Shown in pieces: positions 25,001 through 33,568 of a DNA stretch of 64,000 nucleotides (position 1 is its first letter; each line of letters starts with the position of its first letter). The stretch is from contig CAZZFA010000008.1 of NCBI GenBank assembly GCA_964653435.1, positions 1 through 64,000 on the forward strand, in the 5' to 3' direction. The DNA comes from CAZMVY01 sp964653435. Its GTDB lineage: Bacteria; Planctomycetota; Phycisphaerae; UBA1845; PWPN01. Both the position numbers and the translations under genes were made by a program. The notes under the pieces are model-generated. The model was not told the DNA's origin, searched no databases, and saw nothing but the letters and a program-made list of their open reading frames with translations.

Positions 25001-25191
25001 TGATGACCGCCTCGGTTGCCGCTCTTGGCTTCGTGCCGATGGCCCTGGCCACCGGCATGGGCGCGGAAGTGCAAAAGCCGCTGGCCACCGTCGTCATCGG
25101 TGGCATCATCAGCAGCACGCTGCTGACGCTTGTCGTGTTGCCCGCCTTGTACGGCTGGTTCGAGCCGCAAGCAAATGAAGACGGCCAGTAG
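22015..25191 (+). CDS. czcA: CzcA-type heavy-metal RND efflux permease
   Basis: A 1058-residue HME-RND transporter with the usual two repeats of six helices and large periplasmic loops. The proton-relay segment in TM4 reads AIDFGLIVDGAVIIVEN (about 400-416), the DFG..DG form typical of Zn/Co/Cd (CzcA) pumps; copper pumps have A(I/V)DAA. It begins with RWLIVLVTLGAVALGMYDFTRLPIDAVPD, the normal TM1. Its length matches the family, unlike the permease at 42301. It closes the core of the operon: CzcC, CzcB, PII-like, P-ATPase, CzcA. Confidence 0.93.
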   Translation: MISRLLEFAIHQRWLIVLVTLGAVALGMYDFTRLPIDAVPDITNKQVQINTAVTGLSPIEIEKQITFPIEWAMQGIPGVEQIRSMSFYGVSQVTVIFDDDVDLYRGRQLVAERLAEAKEGLPAGVGTPFMGPIWTGLGEIYFWSVDAVGPKPDGTPYTPMDLKTIQEWVVKPQLRSIPGVTEVNTIGGFEKQYHVRPDPMKLISYGISFRDVMEALATNNMNVGGGYIEHAGEQYTIRSTGQIADIDDIRNIKLGTHDGVAYYIKDVAEVGLGSELRTGAGTANGQEAVVGTAILLYGENSRTVARRVDDKIKQVGKLLPENVKVTTLYDRTYLVDATLHTVSKNLAEGALLVIVILFLMLGNIRAAVICAMAIPLVMLMTITGMVHGKISANLMSLGAIDFGLIVDGAVIIVENCLRHLATRQHQLGRKLTLAERLETVFAASKEVRTATMFGEAIIITVYIPILALTGVEGKMFRPMAATVILALAAAFVLSLTFIPAMVALLIRGKVKEKENWIVRAAKVIYAPVLRAAVRFRWAVVIGAVAILVTTGLIATRLGSEFVPKLTEGAIALQPTRMPSIALSTSAQMQTLVEQALLKAFPDEIESLFARTGTSEVVTDVCGPEVSDTYIMLKPREQWKKAKTQLELTEAMEEVVRKIPGQNYEFSQPVELRMNELVSGVRSDLAVKVYGDEMEVMQKYAAIVAEELKKVPGAEDIKVEQVAGMPMVTIEINRQAVARYGLNVKDVQEVIEIALGGATAGQVIQGDRRFDLVVRLPENLRGNLQALGSLPIPLPKAEEAPARMTRVAYTEKPQAGYIPLSNIAKISIAEGARQIRREDGKRRIVVQSNVRGRDLGGFVAEAQARIEKKLGQLPEGYWLGWGGQFEHLIAAKQRLAVVVPLALGLIAILLFATFGSIRQALLVFTGVPLALTGGVVALWLRDMPLSISAGIGFIALSGVAVLNGLVMVTFINQLRKEGTARDEAIVTGAMTRLRPVLMTASVAALGFVPMALATGMGAEVQKPLATVVIGGIISSTLLTLVVLPALYGWFEPQANEDGQ

Positions 25192-25227
25192 ACCTGGTGG
25201 CAGGTCACGGGATTGAGGTGCCTGCCG

Positions 25228-25707
25228 ATGAGGAAATCGACCGAGCGCAAGATGAATCTCATCGTGCTGGCCATCCTCGCTGTCAATGTGGTGGGTGGCA
25301 TAGGTGTGGTCGTGCGCCGCTTCACGAGTCACCAGGACCTATTGCTGAAAGGACGAGTGACCCTCCAGACATCACCGGCCCCAGGAGTCATTCTGTGCAA
25401 TGTGCGGACGTGTGCACATCCGCATGAGTTTGTGGTGACGGGCCATCTGGAAAGTACCGATGAGCACAACACCGGCTGGCAGGGGTCAATCACAGTGGCC
25501 ATCTTGTCGCCGCAGGGTGCGATGCTCGACCGTAGAAGTGATCGGTATGTTCTTTCCCCCTCATACAAGCCTGCGGGGATGCATTTTGCCGAACGCTTCC
25601 GGACGATCCCGCCGACGGGAAGCGTGTTGCGGATTGAATGGGACCGCCCGGAACAGCCCTCAACGCAGCCAACAGCACATGGTACGGTGACCCGCCCTGG
25701 GCCATAA
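25228..25707 (+). CDS. Secreted or anchored beta-rich protein (paralogue of 18988)
   Basis: A 159-residue protein with an N-terminal membrane anchor (MNLIVLAILAVNVVGGIGVVV) and a beta-rich domain: GVILCNVRTCAHPHEFVVTG, SITVAILSPQGAMLDRRSD, FRTIPPTGSVLRIEWDRP. The order of strands and the TIPPTGSV motif correspond to the protein at 18988. The GAGGTGCCT leader before ATG 25228 is also shared. Two Cys and nearby His residues could bind metal. It is 36 nt after czcA and probably the last gene of the operon. Confidence 0.6.
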   Translation: MRKSTERKMNLIVLAILAVNVVGGIGVVVRRFTSHQDLLLKGRVTLQTSPAPGVILCNVRTCAHPHEFVVTGHLESTDEHNTGWQGSITVAILSPQGAMLDRRSDRYVLSPSYKPAGMHFAERFRTIPPTGSVLRIEWDRPEQPSTQPTAHGTVTRPGP

Positions 25708-26273
25708 TGCCGGCGGCTTGGGGCGGATCCACTTGGGCGTAGTTCTTGCTTACCACCGGCGAGCAACGCGCCGCGATGACCGACGAGAACCAGAAGGCGC
25801 GGCTGGCGGATTCTACGAAGACCGTCAAGGGCTGCCCGCCCTGTGCCACATACGTTCCCGTCGCCGGCTTTCGCCCACAGTTCTTCAGTCAGAACGAGGG
25901 TAGCGACAGAATCCCTGCCGGGTTGGGCTTCACGTGGAGCAACGGGGTCAAGCTCGGCAAGAACGAATGAAAGCGACTCTCGATACGCCAACATGAACTC
26001 GGACGCGTACTCGCTGAGGGCGCACGTTCCCAGGCCGTGGAAGAGGCGGCCGTCGAGGTGGGAAGGCCGCCCATCTTGTCGAAAGGACTCTTGACCGTGG
26101 AGATGACAGCGGCTCGTGTGTGTCTCGTCGCTGGAGGACCACTACAATACCGTCAGAGGCCCAGACAAGCTGATGCGGTCTGACGGCCGGAAGCACGCCC
26201 AGGCGGCATTCCGTTGCCGTCCCGCCGACAAGTGACTTACACCGAGTTGCCTGCACCTCTTCGGGAGGCTGCC
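25708..26273 (+). other. Gap between the Czc operon and the methyltransferase gene
   Basis: No convincing gene was found except a doubtful 64-codon frame (25776-25970). A perfect 7-bp stem, GGCGGCC (26045-26051) with GGCCGCC (26065-26071), could be a terminator, but it has no T-run. The remainder shows nothing recognisable. Confidence 0.4.
25776..25970 (+). CDS. Doubtful small frame or gene remnant
   Basis: The 64-codon frame contains KGCPPCATYVP and FTWSNGVKLGKNE, which look more protein-like than the surrounding frames, but it has no Shine-Dalgarno and no recognised family. It may be the end of a decayed gene. Confidence 0.2.
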   Translation: MTDENQKARLADSTKTVKGCPPCATYVPVAGFRPQFFSQNEGSDRIPAGLGFTWSNGVKLGKNE

Positions 26274-26864
26274 ATGAAACTCCGAGAAAGCGGGATGCCC
26301 GAAGAGAGCTACTGGGAATCGCTCTTCGATGTGACCTTGATCCTTGAACGCCTCGATATCGACGACAGGCTGAGCGATGTCATCGAACTGGGTTGTGGAT
26401 ACGGGACATTCACGCTCCCGGTGGCACAACGGATATCCGGTGTCCTCGACGCGTTTGACATCGATCCGGGAATGATTGAGCGCACTCGGCAGCGCGCTGC
26501 TGGGCAGAGGGTACGCAACGTGCGTTATCACGAGCGAGATGTCTTTGCCAAAGGGTTTGGCATACCGAACGAATCACGCGATGCCTGTCTACTCTTCAAC
26601 ATCCTGCATTGCGAAGAACCCCGGTGGGTCCTGAGCGAGGCAGCCAGGGTGACGAGCCCCGGCGGGGTCGTGTACGTCATTCATTGGCGTCGTGATCCGC
26701 ACACCCCGCGGGGTCCCAGCATGGACATTCGGCCCAGTCCGGAGCAGATTGCCCTTTGGGCTAAGGAAACCGGCCTCGTGAGTCGAGAGGACGGCGTCAT
26801 CGACTTGCCGCCATGGCATTACGGTCTGACGTTGACGACGCCACGGCGGAGCACCGACCGGTAA
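26274..26864 (+). CDS. Class I SAM-dependent methyltransferase
   Basis: A 196-residue soluble methyltransferase. Motif I is VIELGCGYGTFTLPVA, motif II is LDAFDIDPGMIERTRQRA, and a motif IV/post-I acidic region follows (YHERDVF). Methyltransf_25-type enzymes use SAM for small-molecule targets. GGGAGG lies 5 nt before ATG 26274, and the MKLRESGMPEESYWESLFD start looks natural. Its TAA stop (26862-26864) directly abuts the TAG stop of the opposing multicopper oxidase gene. The substrate is unknown; the setting suggests metal or metalloid stress. Confidence 0.75.
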   Translation: MKLRESGMPEESYWESLFDVTLILERLDIDDRLSDVIELGCGYGTFTLPVAQRISGVLDAFDIDPGMIERTRQRAAGQRVRNVRYHERDVFAKGFGIPNESRDACLLFNILHCEEPRWVLSEAARVTSPGGVVYVIHWRRDPHTPRGPSMDIRPSPEQIALWAKETGLVSREDGVIDLPPWHYGLTLTTPRRSTDR

Positions 26865-28484
26865 CTACGCCTGCACCAGATAGTTCCGCATCATGCCCTG
26901 GTCCTCGTGTTCGAGGTTGTGGCAGTGGTAGAGATACAAGCCCGCATAGTCGGAGAAACGCAACATGAGCCTGACTCGCTCGCCTGGCATCAACAGCACA
27001 GTGTCCTTCCACCCCTCATCCACATAACCATGCCGAACCGTCTCCCAGCCCGCTGCGCGGGAAGGCAGAACAGTGCGCTCCACGATCTGAAACTGGACGC
27101 CGTGGATGTGAATCGGGTGCATCATTTCCAGCATTCCGATCGTATTGACGAGTTCCCACGTTTCCAGCGTATCGAGGTGCACAACCTCGTTGGGTGCCAC
27201 CTGCTCCATCTCGAACGTCCGGCCATTAAGCAGCCACCGCATCATTCCGCCCGACGACGCGGCAAACGTCCGAGGTGATGCAGCATTCTCGGCGTCCTCT
27301 GCGCGGTAGCGGTCGATCGTCGAGAGACGCTCCGGCAGCGTGAGCGGTTCCTGTTCCTGCCGCTCGATGCGGACTCGCATGACCTCGAACGCCGCTCCGT
27401 TGGGCAGCGAGCCGCTACTCATCCCGCCCATGCCGAGGTCGCCGCCCGAGAAAGGCAAGCTTTGCAGGCTCATCTCCGAGCCTATCTGTCGTTGCGAGAA
27501 GTCCGCCCACAGTTCGATCCGCTCCCCTGGCGCGAGCATGACGTAATCGCGCTGCACGGGAGCTTCCAGCAGGCCGCCATCTGTTGCGATCACCCACAGC
27601 GGCGTGCCGTCGCCCCAGGCGAGTTTGTAAACACGCGAGTTGGACCCGTTGAGCAGCCGCAGTCGGTAGGCACGTGTGGCGACGGACAACGTAAAGGAAG
27701 GATGCCCGTTGACGAGAATCTGGTTGCCCAAGACTCCGTCCGAGCCCATCATGCCCATCATCATGCCGCCGGCGGCATACACGAACTGATTGTCAGCACT
27801 GAATACCCGGTCTTGCAGCACGAGCGATATGTCATGGTCGCCCGAAGGCAGCGTGACGCCGTCCTCTTCGTCATCCGAGACGAGCAACAGCCCCGCAAGC
27901 CCCTGGTACACTTGTCGGCCGGTGCGTCCGTGCGGATGCGGGTGAAACCAGTACGTCCCAGCACGGTCGGTCACATCAAACTCATAGATGTACTCTTGTT
28001 CAGGGCCGATCGCATACCGAGGATGCCCATCCATGTCGGCAGGAACATGCAGCCCATGCCAGTGAATGATCGTCGGCTCCGTTAGGCTGTTCGCAAGGCG
28101 TAGGCGGAGCCGCTGGCCTTTTCTGGCGCGAATAATCGGTCCGAGATAGGAGCCTGGCAGCGCTGTCACGCTGGCCGAGTCGCCCGCCAGGACCGATGCC
28201 TGGTAGGTGGCGGCACGCGTGGATCCGCCGGGCAGGATAGGAACCTCGATCTGCACCGCCTGGAGCGTCACATCCAACGCGACGCCGCCTGATCCTGGCT
28301 CCGGCCGTGCGGCTTCGTCGCTCAACGGCGGAGACACGGCGGTCCCGCAGCCGGCCGGACTGAGTGCGGTGCCACCGAGAAGCACCGCAGCGGCGCCTGC
28401 CGCCGAGGCGCGTAGAAACTCACGTCGCTGCATGCCGGGACCGGATGATGCCGTACAGGAACTGGGGACATGATCAGTGTTCAT
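26865..28484 (-). CDS. Multicopper oxidase (CueO/CopA type), Tat-exported
   Basis: A 539-residue periplasmic oxidase. The Tat signal RREFLRASAAGAAAVLLGG starts at residue 19. All four copper motifs are present: HWHGLH (about 139), WFHPHPHG (about 177), HPIHIHG (about 454) and YHCHNLEHEDQGMM (about 518). A Met-rich loop (GGMMMGMMGSDG) and GMGGMSSG recall the Cu(I)-binding inserts of CueO. Such enzymes oxidise Cu(I) to Cu(II) in the periplasm. ATG 28484 is chosen over a longer frame because GAAGG precedes it. It follows the Met-rich lipoprotein gene on the same strand, 146 nt away. Confidence 0.92.
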   Translation of the reverse strand: MNTDHVPSSCTASSGPGMQRREFLRASAAGAAAVLLGGTALSPAGCGTAVSPPLSDEAARPEPGSGGVALDVTLQAVQIEVPILPGGSTRAATYQASVLAGDSASVTALPGSYLGPIIRARKGQRLRLRLANSLTEPTIIHWHGLHVPADMDGHPRYAIGPEQEYIYEFDVTDRAGTYWFHPHPHGRTGRQVYQGLAGLLLVSDDEEDGVTLPSGDHDISLVLQDRVFSADNQFVYAAGGMMMGMMGSDGVLGNQILVNGHPSFTLSVATRAYRLRLLNGSNSRVYKLAWGDGTPLWVIATDGGLLEAPVQRDYVMLAPGERIELWADFSQRQIGSEMSLQSLPFSGGDLGMGGMSSGSLPNGAAFEVMRVRIERQEQEPLTLPERLSTIDRYRAEDAENAASPRTFAASSGGMMRWLLNGRTFEMEQVAPNEVVHLDTLETWELVNTIGMLEMMHPIHIHGVQFQIVERTVLPSRAAGWETVRHGYVDEGWKDTVLLMPGERVRLMLRFSDYAGLYLYHCHNLEHEDQGMMRNYLVQA

Positions 28485-28630
28485 CACACCGTGCCTTCTG
28501 TTATCAACAACTGAAGAAGTAATGATTGCATCCAGCGACCTTGTCGTATCCTGCAACCTCAGGGGATTGACAGACGGCATCGGCGATAGTGTGACACCGT
28601 TGTCGTTATCCGCGTGCTTCGCATTGTGTG

Positions 28631-29311
28631 CTACGGCATCATGTTCCCGCCGCCGGTGTTCCCCATCATGCCGCCGGATTGCATATGAGTTTGCATCGCC
28701 TCGCTCATGAGGATCAGTTCATTCGTATTCCCGTTGCCGTTCAGATCGTCCGTGTCGGGTGTCAGGTACATGTGGTAGGTCGCTCCACACGCATAATCCA
28801 TGCCCATGAACCCCGGAACCGTCATCATATTGCTGACCTGCTGCCCATCGGCCAGAACGCAGCCCACGCCGCCGGGTGTATCGAGTGGACCGGCACCGAC
28901 AATTTCCGCGCACGGGATCTGCACTTCCGTCTCGCCGCCGGCCGGGACATTCACGTCCTGAGTCTTCTCGGTCGAGCCATCGAGGCTTGAGAAGTGCGTT
29001 ACGTGAAAGGTACAGTTCTGAAGAGCCTGATTGTGGAGCATGACCGTCATCATGCTGCCCGGGCTGGCCAGATTCGTCTGTGAGTTGAATCCCATGTGTG
29101 GCATGCCGTTTTGCAGATAGCCCGACATCTGCATGCCGCCAAAGCCACTCGCCCCGCCGATTCGGGAAGCCACCTCCGTAGCCTTAGCGGCTACCGTTGC
29201 CGCCGAGTCCGAACCATCGCCGGCAGGCAATACCGAACCGGGCGTACATCCCTGGGCTGCGAGTGACACGACAATAGATCCGACCACGACGAACGATGTC
29301 CAGAATTTCAT
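28631..29311 (-). CDS. Met-rich lipoprotein of the copper oxidase operon
   Basis: A 226-residue lipoprotein (signal VVVGSIVVSLAAQGC, Cys22). It has methionine-rich segments at both ends (GGMQMSGYLQNGMPHMG; QSGGMMGNTGGGNMMP), suited to Cu(I). The middle is beta-rich and includes HNQALQNCTFHVTHF. Near the C-terminus is a calcium-loop-like DTDDLNGNGNTNE of dockerin or EF-hand style. GGAGAG lies just upstream of the ATG. Transcription would continue into the multicopper oxidase. It probably supplies or buffers copper for the oxidase. Confidence 0.65.
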   Translation of the reverse strand: MKFWTSFVVVGSIVVSLAAQGCTPGSVLPAGDGSDSAATVAAKATEVASRIGGASGFGGMQMSGYLQNGMPHMGFNSQTNLASPGSMMTVMLHNQALQNCTFHVTHFSSLDGSTEKTQDVNVPAGGETEVQIPCAEIVGAGPLDTPGGVGCVLADGQQVSNMMTVPGFMGMDYACGATYHMYLTPDTDDLNGNGNTNELILMSEAMQTHMQSGGMMGNTGGGNMMP

Positions 29312-29853
29312 TTGTTCTCTCCGTGCATACTGAGTGAGTGGCGGCAACGGCCACGCCGATGCTCGCATCTCGAAAGTTGGATGCCGGACAGGCAGTGCTT
29401 CTTCCCTGAAGTTGCGAAAACCATGCGCGCCATAGCCCTCAATTATAGCGCGCGGTCCTCAATCCTCAGCCGCAGGCCATGCAGGCCGATGTTCATTTGG
29501 AGCCCCACGCGCTAGCCAGCACGGCTGACTTCCGCGATGAAATGTCTCAATTGCGAGCGCTGTCCCGTCCGTCATCTTCGTGGATGGCTGCGCCCGGGGC
29601 CGCCCGAGTAATCCGATATGCCGAAACGAGAACCGCACCGGCGGGTGTCGGCGTCCCCTGCGCAGAGGCGCAAACACAAACGAGTAGCCGCGCTGACGAA
29701 CACTCAGCAACGACAACTCGTTCACTTCAAACTGGGCGGCGCTCCGGCGACAGCATACGCCATATCTGCCCCAACCCGCTCACCGGCCTGAAAGGCGTTT
29801 TAGTCGCTGTCTGGCGGGCGGAGGGCGGGCCGTCAACGACGGCATCTGTGAAC
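29312..29853. other. Intergenic region without a recognisable gene
   Basis: About 540 bases separate two minus-strand genes. Open frames here lack Shine-Dalgarno sites and read as low-complexity Arg/Pro/Ser. It should hold the promoter of the lipoprotein/oxidase pair, but no clear -35/-10 boxes or terminator hairpin were seen. Confidence 0.4.
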
Positions 29854-30198
29854 TCAGGACTTCGTCTTCGGCGGCAGGCACTTGTCGCACTCGACGCCTT
29901 CCGGTGCACACTTAGAGCATTTGAACATCGGCTTGCCATGCTGCGCGTAGATCGTCGCCTCGGTATCGCAGTCCGGGCACATGTGCTTCTTGACGATGTG
30001 GCTTTGGGACCATTGGGCACCTTTGCCATACTGTTGGCGCACGGTCTTGACCTGGTCATAGCACTTCTGGCATGCCATCACATGGCCGTCCTGTTGTTTA
30101 GCCATCCGGTGGGCACCGGTACTCTCGCATCCGGCAAGCAGGAGGACAGCGCTACCGGTGAGAGCTGCTACTAACGCGAAGCAGATAGATCGTTTCAT
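29854..30198 (-). CDS. Small lipoprotein with four CxxC-type pairs (paralogue of 35655)
   Basis: A 114-residue lipoprotein (signal VLLLAGC, Cys about 24). The mature part carries CQKCYDQV, KKHMCPDCDTEATIY, MFKCSKCAPEGVECDKC, i.e. four Cys pairs that could form one or two zinc-ribbon or rubredoxin-like metal sites. The same pattern is in the protein at 35655. ATG 30198 follows GGAG in the leader. It is the last gene of the minus-strand phosphatase/sigma/anti-sigma cluster. Metal binding is inferred from the pairs only. Confidence 0.65.
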   Translation of the reverse strand: MKRSICFALVAALTGSAVLLLAGCESTGAHRMAKQQDGHVMACQKCYDQVKTVRQQYGKGAQWSQSHIVKKHMCPDCDTEATIYAQHGKPMFKCSKCAPEGVECDKCLPPKTKS

Positions 30199-30264
30199 GA
30201 GGAACTCCTTCCGTAAAGGCGAAAGCAGGTAGACCAACACTGTGCTGGCCCACCCCTCTTCATA

Positions 30265-31131
30265 TCAGGGATGATGGTCGTGCCCATCGCGTGTGCCGGT
30301 GAACTGAGGGGCGACTGCGGCAAACACCGCGGGCAACTCCGATTCGACATTGAGGGTGCTCAGGATGCAGTGACACGTGGTCGGATCGGTGAAGTGAACG
30401 AGCTTCCAGGATCCTATATCGATCCTGTGGCCATAATGGTTTCCAACAAGGCACGGCATCTCCTTATGCACCCCCACGTTCTCTCTGTTCACCGGCGTGT
30501 GAAAGAAAACAATCAACGGTCCGTTCTCGCCTTGATACCAGGCGGCAACCCCTGGCGAGACGCCGAACTGAAGCTGGTACACCTTGTCGAGCCGGTATCT
30601 CCCGGGTAGCTCGGCGGGGAGCGCGAAGCTCAGACCGGGTGCAACACGGGTGGCCGCCTTGGGATCGATCTGCTGACCACCGTAGTAGCTGAGGAATCGT
30701 TGGAACGACGCCGCAACGTCATTGGTCACTCCATCGAGCAACACGGAATAGTCGATGGTCGCGGCGCTGGCTGTAGGAGTCTCGGAGGTGAGCCATATGC
30801 CTGCAAGAAGTCCACCTCCGATCAGGATTGCTACGCTGGCGGCGGCTGTCAGGGGCCTGCGAAAGAACTGGAAAACACGGCGACGATGAGGTGTCTGCGG
30901 AGCTGGCGCGGACAATCCCTGTTCGATCGCCGACCACAAGGGCGGCGAGGAGGCGGCCTCGAAGTCCCCGCCGAACGCACGAAGGCGGTCCGCCAGTACC
31001 TGCAGCCGCTCCAACTCGGCTGTACAGGAACTACAAGCCCGAAGGTGTTCCTCCAGCGATGTGCGTTCGTGGACGGACAGTTCGCCATCCAGCAGAGCGC
31101 CGATCTTGTCTTGAATTGCCTTGCAGTCCAT
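30265..31131 (-). CDS. Zinc-finger anti-sigma factor with extracytoplasmic domain
   Basis: A 288-residue single-pass membrane protein. The N-terminal zinc finger has the ZAS pattern HxxxCxxC in EEHLRACSSCTAEL, which holds the sigma factor inactive. One membrane helix follows (AASVAILIGGGLLAGIWL, about 97-114), then a ~170-residue periplasmic domain containing Cys and His (GNHYGHR, DPTTCHCILS, RDGHDHHP). That domain may sense metal or redox state, releasing the sigma factor. ATG 31131 is preferred; GTG 31143 is an alternative. It lies 69 nt after the sigma gene. Confidence 0.8.
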   Translation of the reverse strand: MDCKAIQDKIGALLDGELSVHERTSLEEHLRACSSCTAELERLQVLADRLRAFGGDFEAASSPPLWSAIEQGLSAPAPQTPHRRRVFQFFRRPLTAAASVAILIGGGLLAGIWLTSETPTASAATIDYSVLLDGVTNDVAASFQRFLSYYGGQQIDPKAATRVAPGLSFALPAELPGRYRLDKVYQLQFGVSPGVAAWYQGENGPLIVFFHTPVNRENVGVHKEMPCLVGNHYGHRIDIGSWKLVHFTDPTTCHCILSTLNVESELPAVFAAVAPQFTGTRDGHDHHP

Positions 31132-31200
31132 GGTCGTAGTCACTTCGACCGCATGGGTCGTTAGCGAATGCCTACCGCCTCGTCGTTCGTTTCTGACGCC

Positions 31201-31779
31201 TCAACCACCTTCCTCAGTATTGGATGCCGGCGACCCGTCGTCTCTTCCGGTGGTTATCGGTGCTTCCGGAGCCAGGATATCGCGCAGCTTCCGCCGCGTA
31301 CGGTTCAATTCGGAGCCAATGGTCCCGGATGGCTTGCCAAGAACATCGGCCATCTCCGCATAGCTCAGTCCCTCGAAATAACGCAGTACAATCAGGGCTC
31401 GCTCGTCGCCGGACAATCGCGCCAAGGCATCCGCAACGTCCAGCTTGGCGTTGGAAATCGCCGTCGCGGAGTTCACGACGATGTCTTGCCTTGCCTCCAT
31501 CTCTCGTCTGCCGCGCCTCTTCTCCTGGCGAAGGAACTGCAACGCCTCGTTGACCGCAACTCGGTAAACCCATGTTGCCACGCGAGATGCGCCGTCAAAC
31601 TGATCGATGTTCTGAAAGACCCGGATATAGGTCCCCTGCGTCAGGTCCGAAGCGTCTTCCTGGTTGTGGGTCATCTTCAGGAGAAGGCGATAGATACGAT
31701 CGCACGTTTGCGCATACAGCTCGCGCTGGGCGTCCCGATCGCCTTGACGACAGCGTTCGACGAGCTGGCTCTCGGTCAT
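31201..31779 (-). CDS. ECF-type RNA polymerase sigma factor
   Basis: A 192-residue sigma factor. Region 2 reads LYAQTCDRIYRLLLKMTHNQEDASDLTQGTYIRVFQ, with the conserved DASDLTQ and WVYRVAVN. Region 4 reads ARLSGDERALIVLRYFEGLSYAEMADVLGKPSGTIGSEL, with the helix-turn-helix. ATG 31779 has GAGG 4 nt upstream; the longer open frame is not family-like. It should direct transcription of copper- or envelope-stress genes under control of the adjacent anti-sigma factor. Target promoters were not identified. Confidence 0.88.
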   Translation of the reverse strand: MTESQLVERCRQGDRDAQRELYAQTCDRIYRLLLKMTHNQEDASDLTQGTYIRVFQNIDQFDGASRVATWVYRVAVNEALQFLRQEKRRGRREMEARQDIVVNSATAISNAKLDVADALARLSGDERALIVLRYFEGLSYAEMADVLGKPSGTIGSELNRTRRKLRDILAPEAPITTGRDDGSPASNTEEGG

Positions 31780-31829
31780 AAGACCTCGGCGAAGTTGGCA
31801 GGCCTGCGTCCTGCCGACGGTGAACCCGC

Positions 31830-33323
31830 TCAGGGTTCTCGCCGAAAGATTACCAGCGTTACGTCGTCTGGGGAAGCGGGGCATCCCCGGAAGGCATCGA
31901 TCTGGCCGAGCACCGTCTCGATCTGGACGGAGGGGCATTCACCGGCCGTTGCCCGAATCGATTCTGCAAGGCGGTCTCGACCGAAGAGGACGCCATCGGA
32001 CGCCGGGGTCTCGGCCAGCCCGTCGGTGAACAGATAGAGGCGGTCTCCGGGGGCGAGTCGGACCCTTCCAGTCTCCCAACTCGAGTCGGCGGAAACACCC
32101 AGCGGGAGGCCCGAACTTTCCAGCTTGTCTTTAAGGCTGCCGTGAGTATCCAAGATCAGGCCCGGTTCATGGCCGCAGTTCACGTACTCGAAGGACGAGG
32201 CCGTGGGATCATAAAGGCCCAGCAGGCCTGTCACGAAATGCTCTGCTCCCAGCAATGATTCCAAGTCGCTGTTGATCACCTGGGCAATCGCTTCGGGGCA
32301 TTGCAGACCTTGGCGCACCTGCTGGCGGACTTCCGCCTTCAGTATTGCCGTCACGAGGGCGGCGGAGAGGCCATGCCCGGAGGCGTCCGCAATTATCAGA
32401 AGCCACCGCCCATCAGCGAACTGGACAGCGTCATGGTAGTCGCCGCCCACGCTGTCGGCAGATACGTATTTTGCGTCCATACTCAGGCGGGGTATCTCGA
32501 TATCTGGTGGCGGCAGCAAGTCGCGATGGATCTTTCTGGCCTTCGCCATTTCGAACTGCCGGACACGCTCGGTGTGCCCCAGGGATTCAGCCATCCGGTT
32601 AATCCCCTCGGCGAGGCGCGCCATCTCGGTGGTATGAAAGGGCTCGATGCGAACGCCAAACCGTCCTTGTCCGATTGCCCCTACACCCGCGACAAGTCTG
32701 CCGATCGGACGACGAACCCACCGCACCAGGAGGACGTTCATAGCAGCCAGAATCAGGGCAACCAGCACGGTCATGCCGGCGGCGCGGCTGAGGAATTGCC
32801 CGCGGATCAAACGTTGTACGGAGGCCAGAGATTGGGCGACCACGATCATTCCTCCCCCCGAGCGCGGCTCGCCTGCCATCATGAATTCCTGACCGTCATG
32901 ACTGAAAAGCCTGGTTTGGCCTGGTTTGAGCGTAACCAACACTTGGTCCAGCTCATCTTCCTTGCCGGCCATCATGCTCTCGATGATCCGTCCGTTCAGA
33001 TCTGTCACAACGATATGATGAGCTGGGGAGACGCTCGGCAGCATCTGTCGGCAGTAGTTTTCAATGAAGCGGTGAAAAGCCGCCGGTTCTGCGAACACCT
33101 GTTCGGCCAGGCGTACCACCTTTGCCTCCTCCTGCAGTCGCTCTGTTTGGGCCTTGAGGTGAAAGCCACGTTCGCGCCGGTAATCGACCGCCCCGAAGAC
33201 TATAAGGACCAGGATCGCGATGAGATTGATCGCCAGAGCAAGGCGCAGCGACATGGACCCGCGCCAGGGGATGGAGACAGGGGCAGCGACGACCGGTATC
33301 GAGGCAGGCTTTGTCTTGTTCAA
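31830..33323 (-). CDS. Membrane HAMP-SpoIIE (PP2C-type) serine phosphatase
   Basis: A 497-residue sensor phosphatase. It has two membrane helices (about 26-46 and 183-202) around a periplasmic sensor domain, then a HAMP domain (RWVRRPIGRLVAGVGAIGQG) and a SpoIIE/PP2C domain with metal-binding Asp residues in SVGGDYHDAV, IADASGHGLSAAL, FTDGLAE and PDDVTLV. Such proteins act in partner-switch control of sigma factors. TTG 33323 has GAGGT 9 nt upstream; ATG 33254 is an alternative. It lies 50 nt before the ECF sigma gene on the same strand, suggesting the phosphatase, sigma and anti-sigma are coexpressed. Confidence 0.83.
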   Translation of the reverse strand: MNKTKPASIPVVAAPVSIPWRGSMSLRLALAINLIAILVLIVFGAVDYRRERGFHLKAQTERLQEEAKVVRLAEQVFAEPAAFHRFIENYCRQMLPSVSPAHHIVVTDLNGRIIESMMAGKEDELDQVLVTLKPGQTRLFSHDGQEFMMAGEPRSGGGMIVVAQSLASVQRLIRGQFLSRAAGMTVLVALILAAMNVLLVRWVRRPIGRLVAGVGAIGQGRFGVRIEPFHTTEMARLAEGINRMAESLGHTERVRQFEMAKARKIHRDLLPPPDIEIPRLSMDAKYVSADSVGGDYHDAVQFADGRWLLIIADASGHGLSAALVTAILKAEVRQQVRQGLQCPEAIAQVINSDLESLLGAEHFVTGLLGLYDPTASSFEYVNCGHEPGLILDTHGSLKDKLESSGLPLGVSADSSWETGRVRLAPGDRLYLFTDGLAETPASDGVLFGRDRLAESIRATAGECPSVQIETVLGQIDAFRGCPASPDDVTLVIFRREP

Positions 33324-33568
33324 CGTCCGTAGACCTCGCGATAGCCATCTGGTCCTCCTCAGAGGACTTGCTCATTTGTATTGGATGACGCCGGTATGCA
33401 GCTTCTTCATCCATCCTCCGGACCCTGTGAACGCGGTTGCTGTTTCTCGGTCAACACTCGGAAGAAGGAGACGGATCGCGGCATCCAACCAAGAAGGACA
33501 ACCGCACAGATGTCATGCGCACGGGCGGGGCAAGAAGGCGCAGTGCCGTGCAGTAGCAGGAGGTAACC

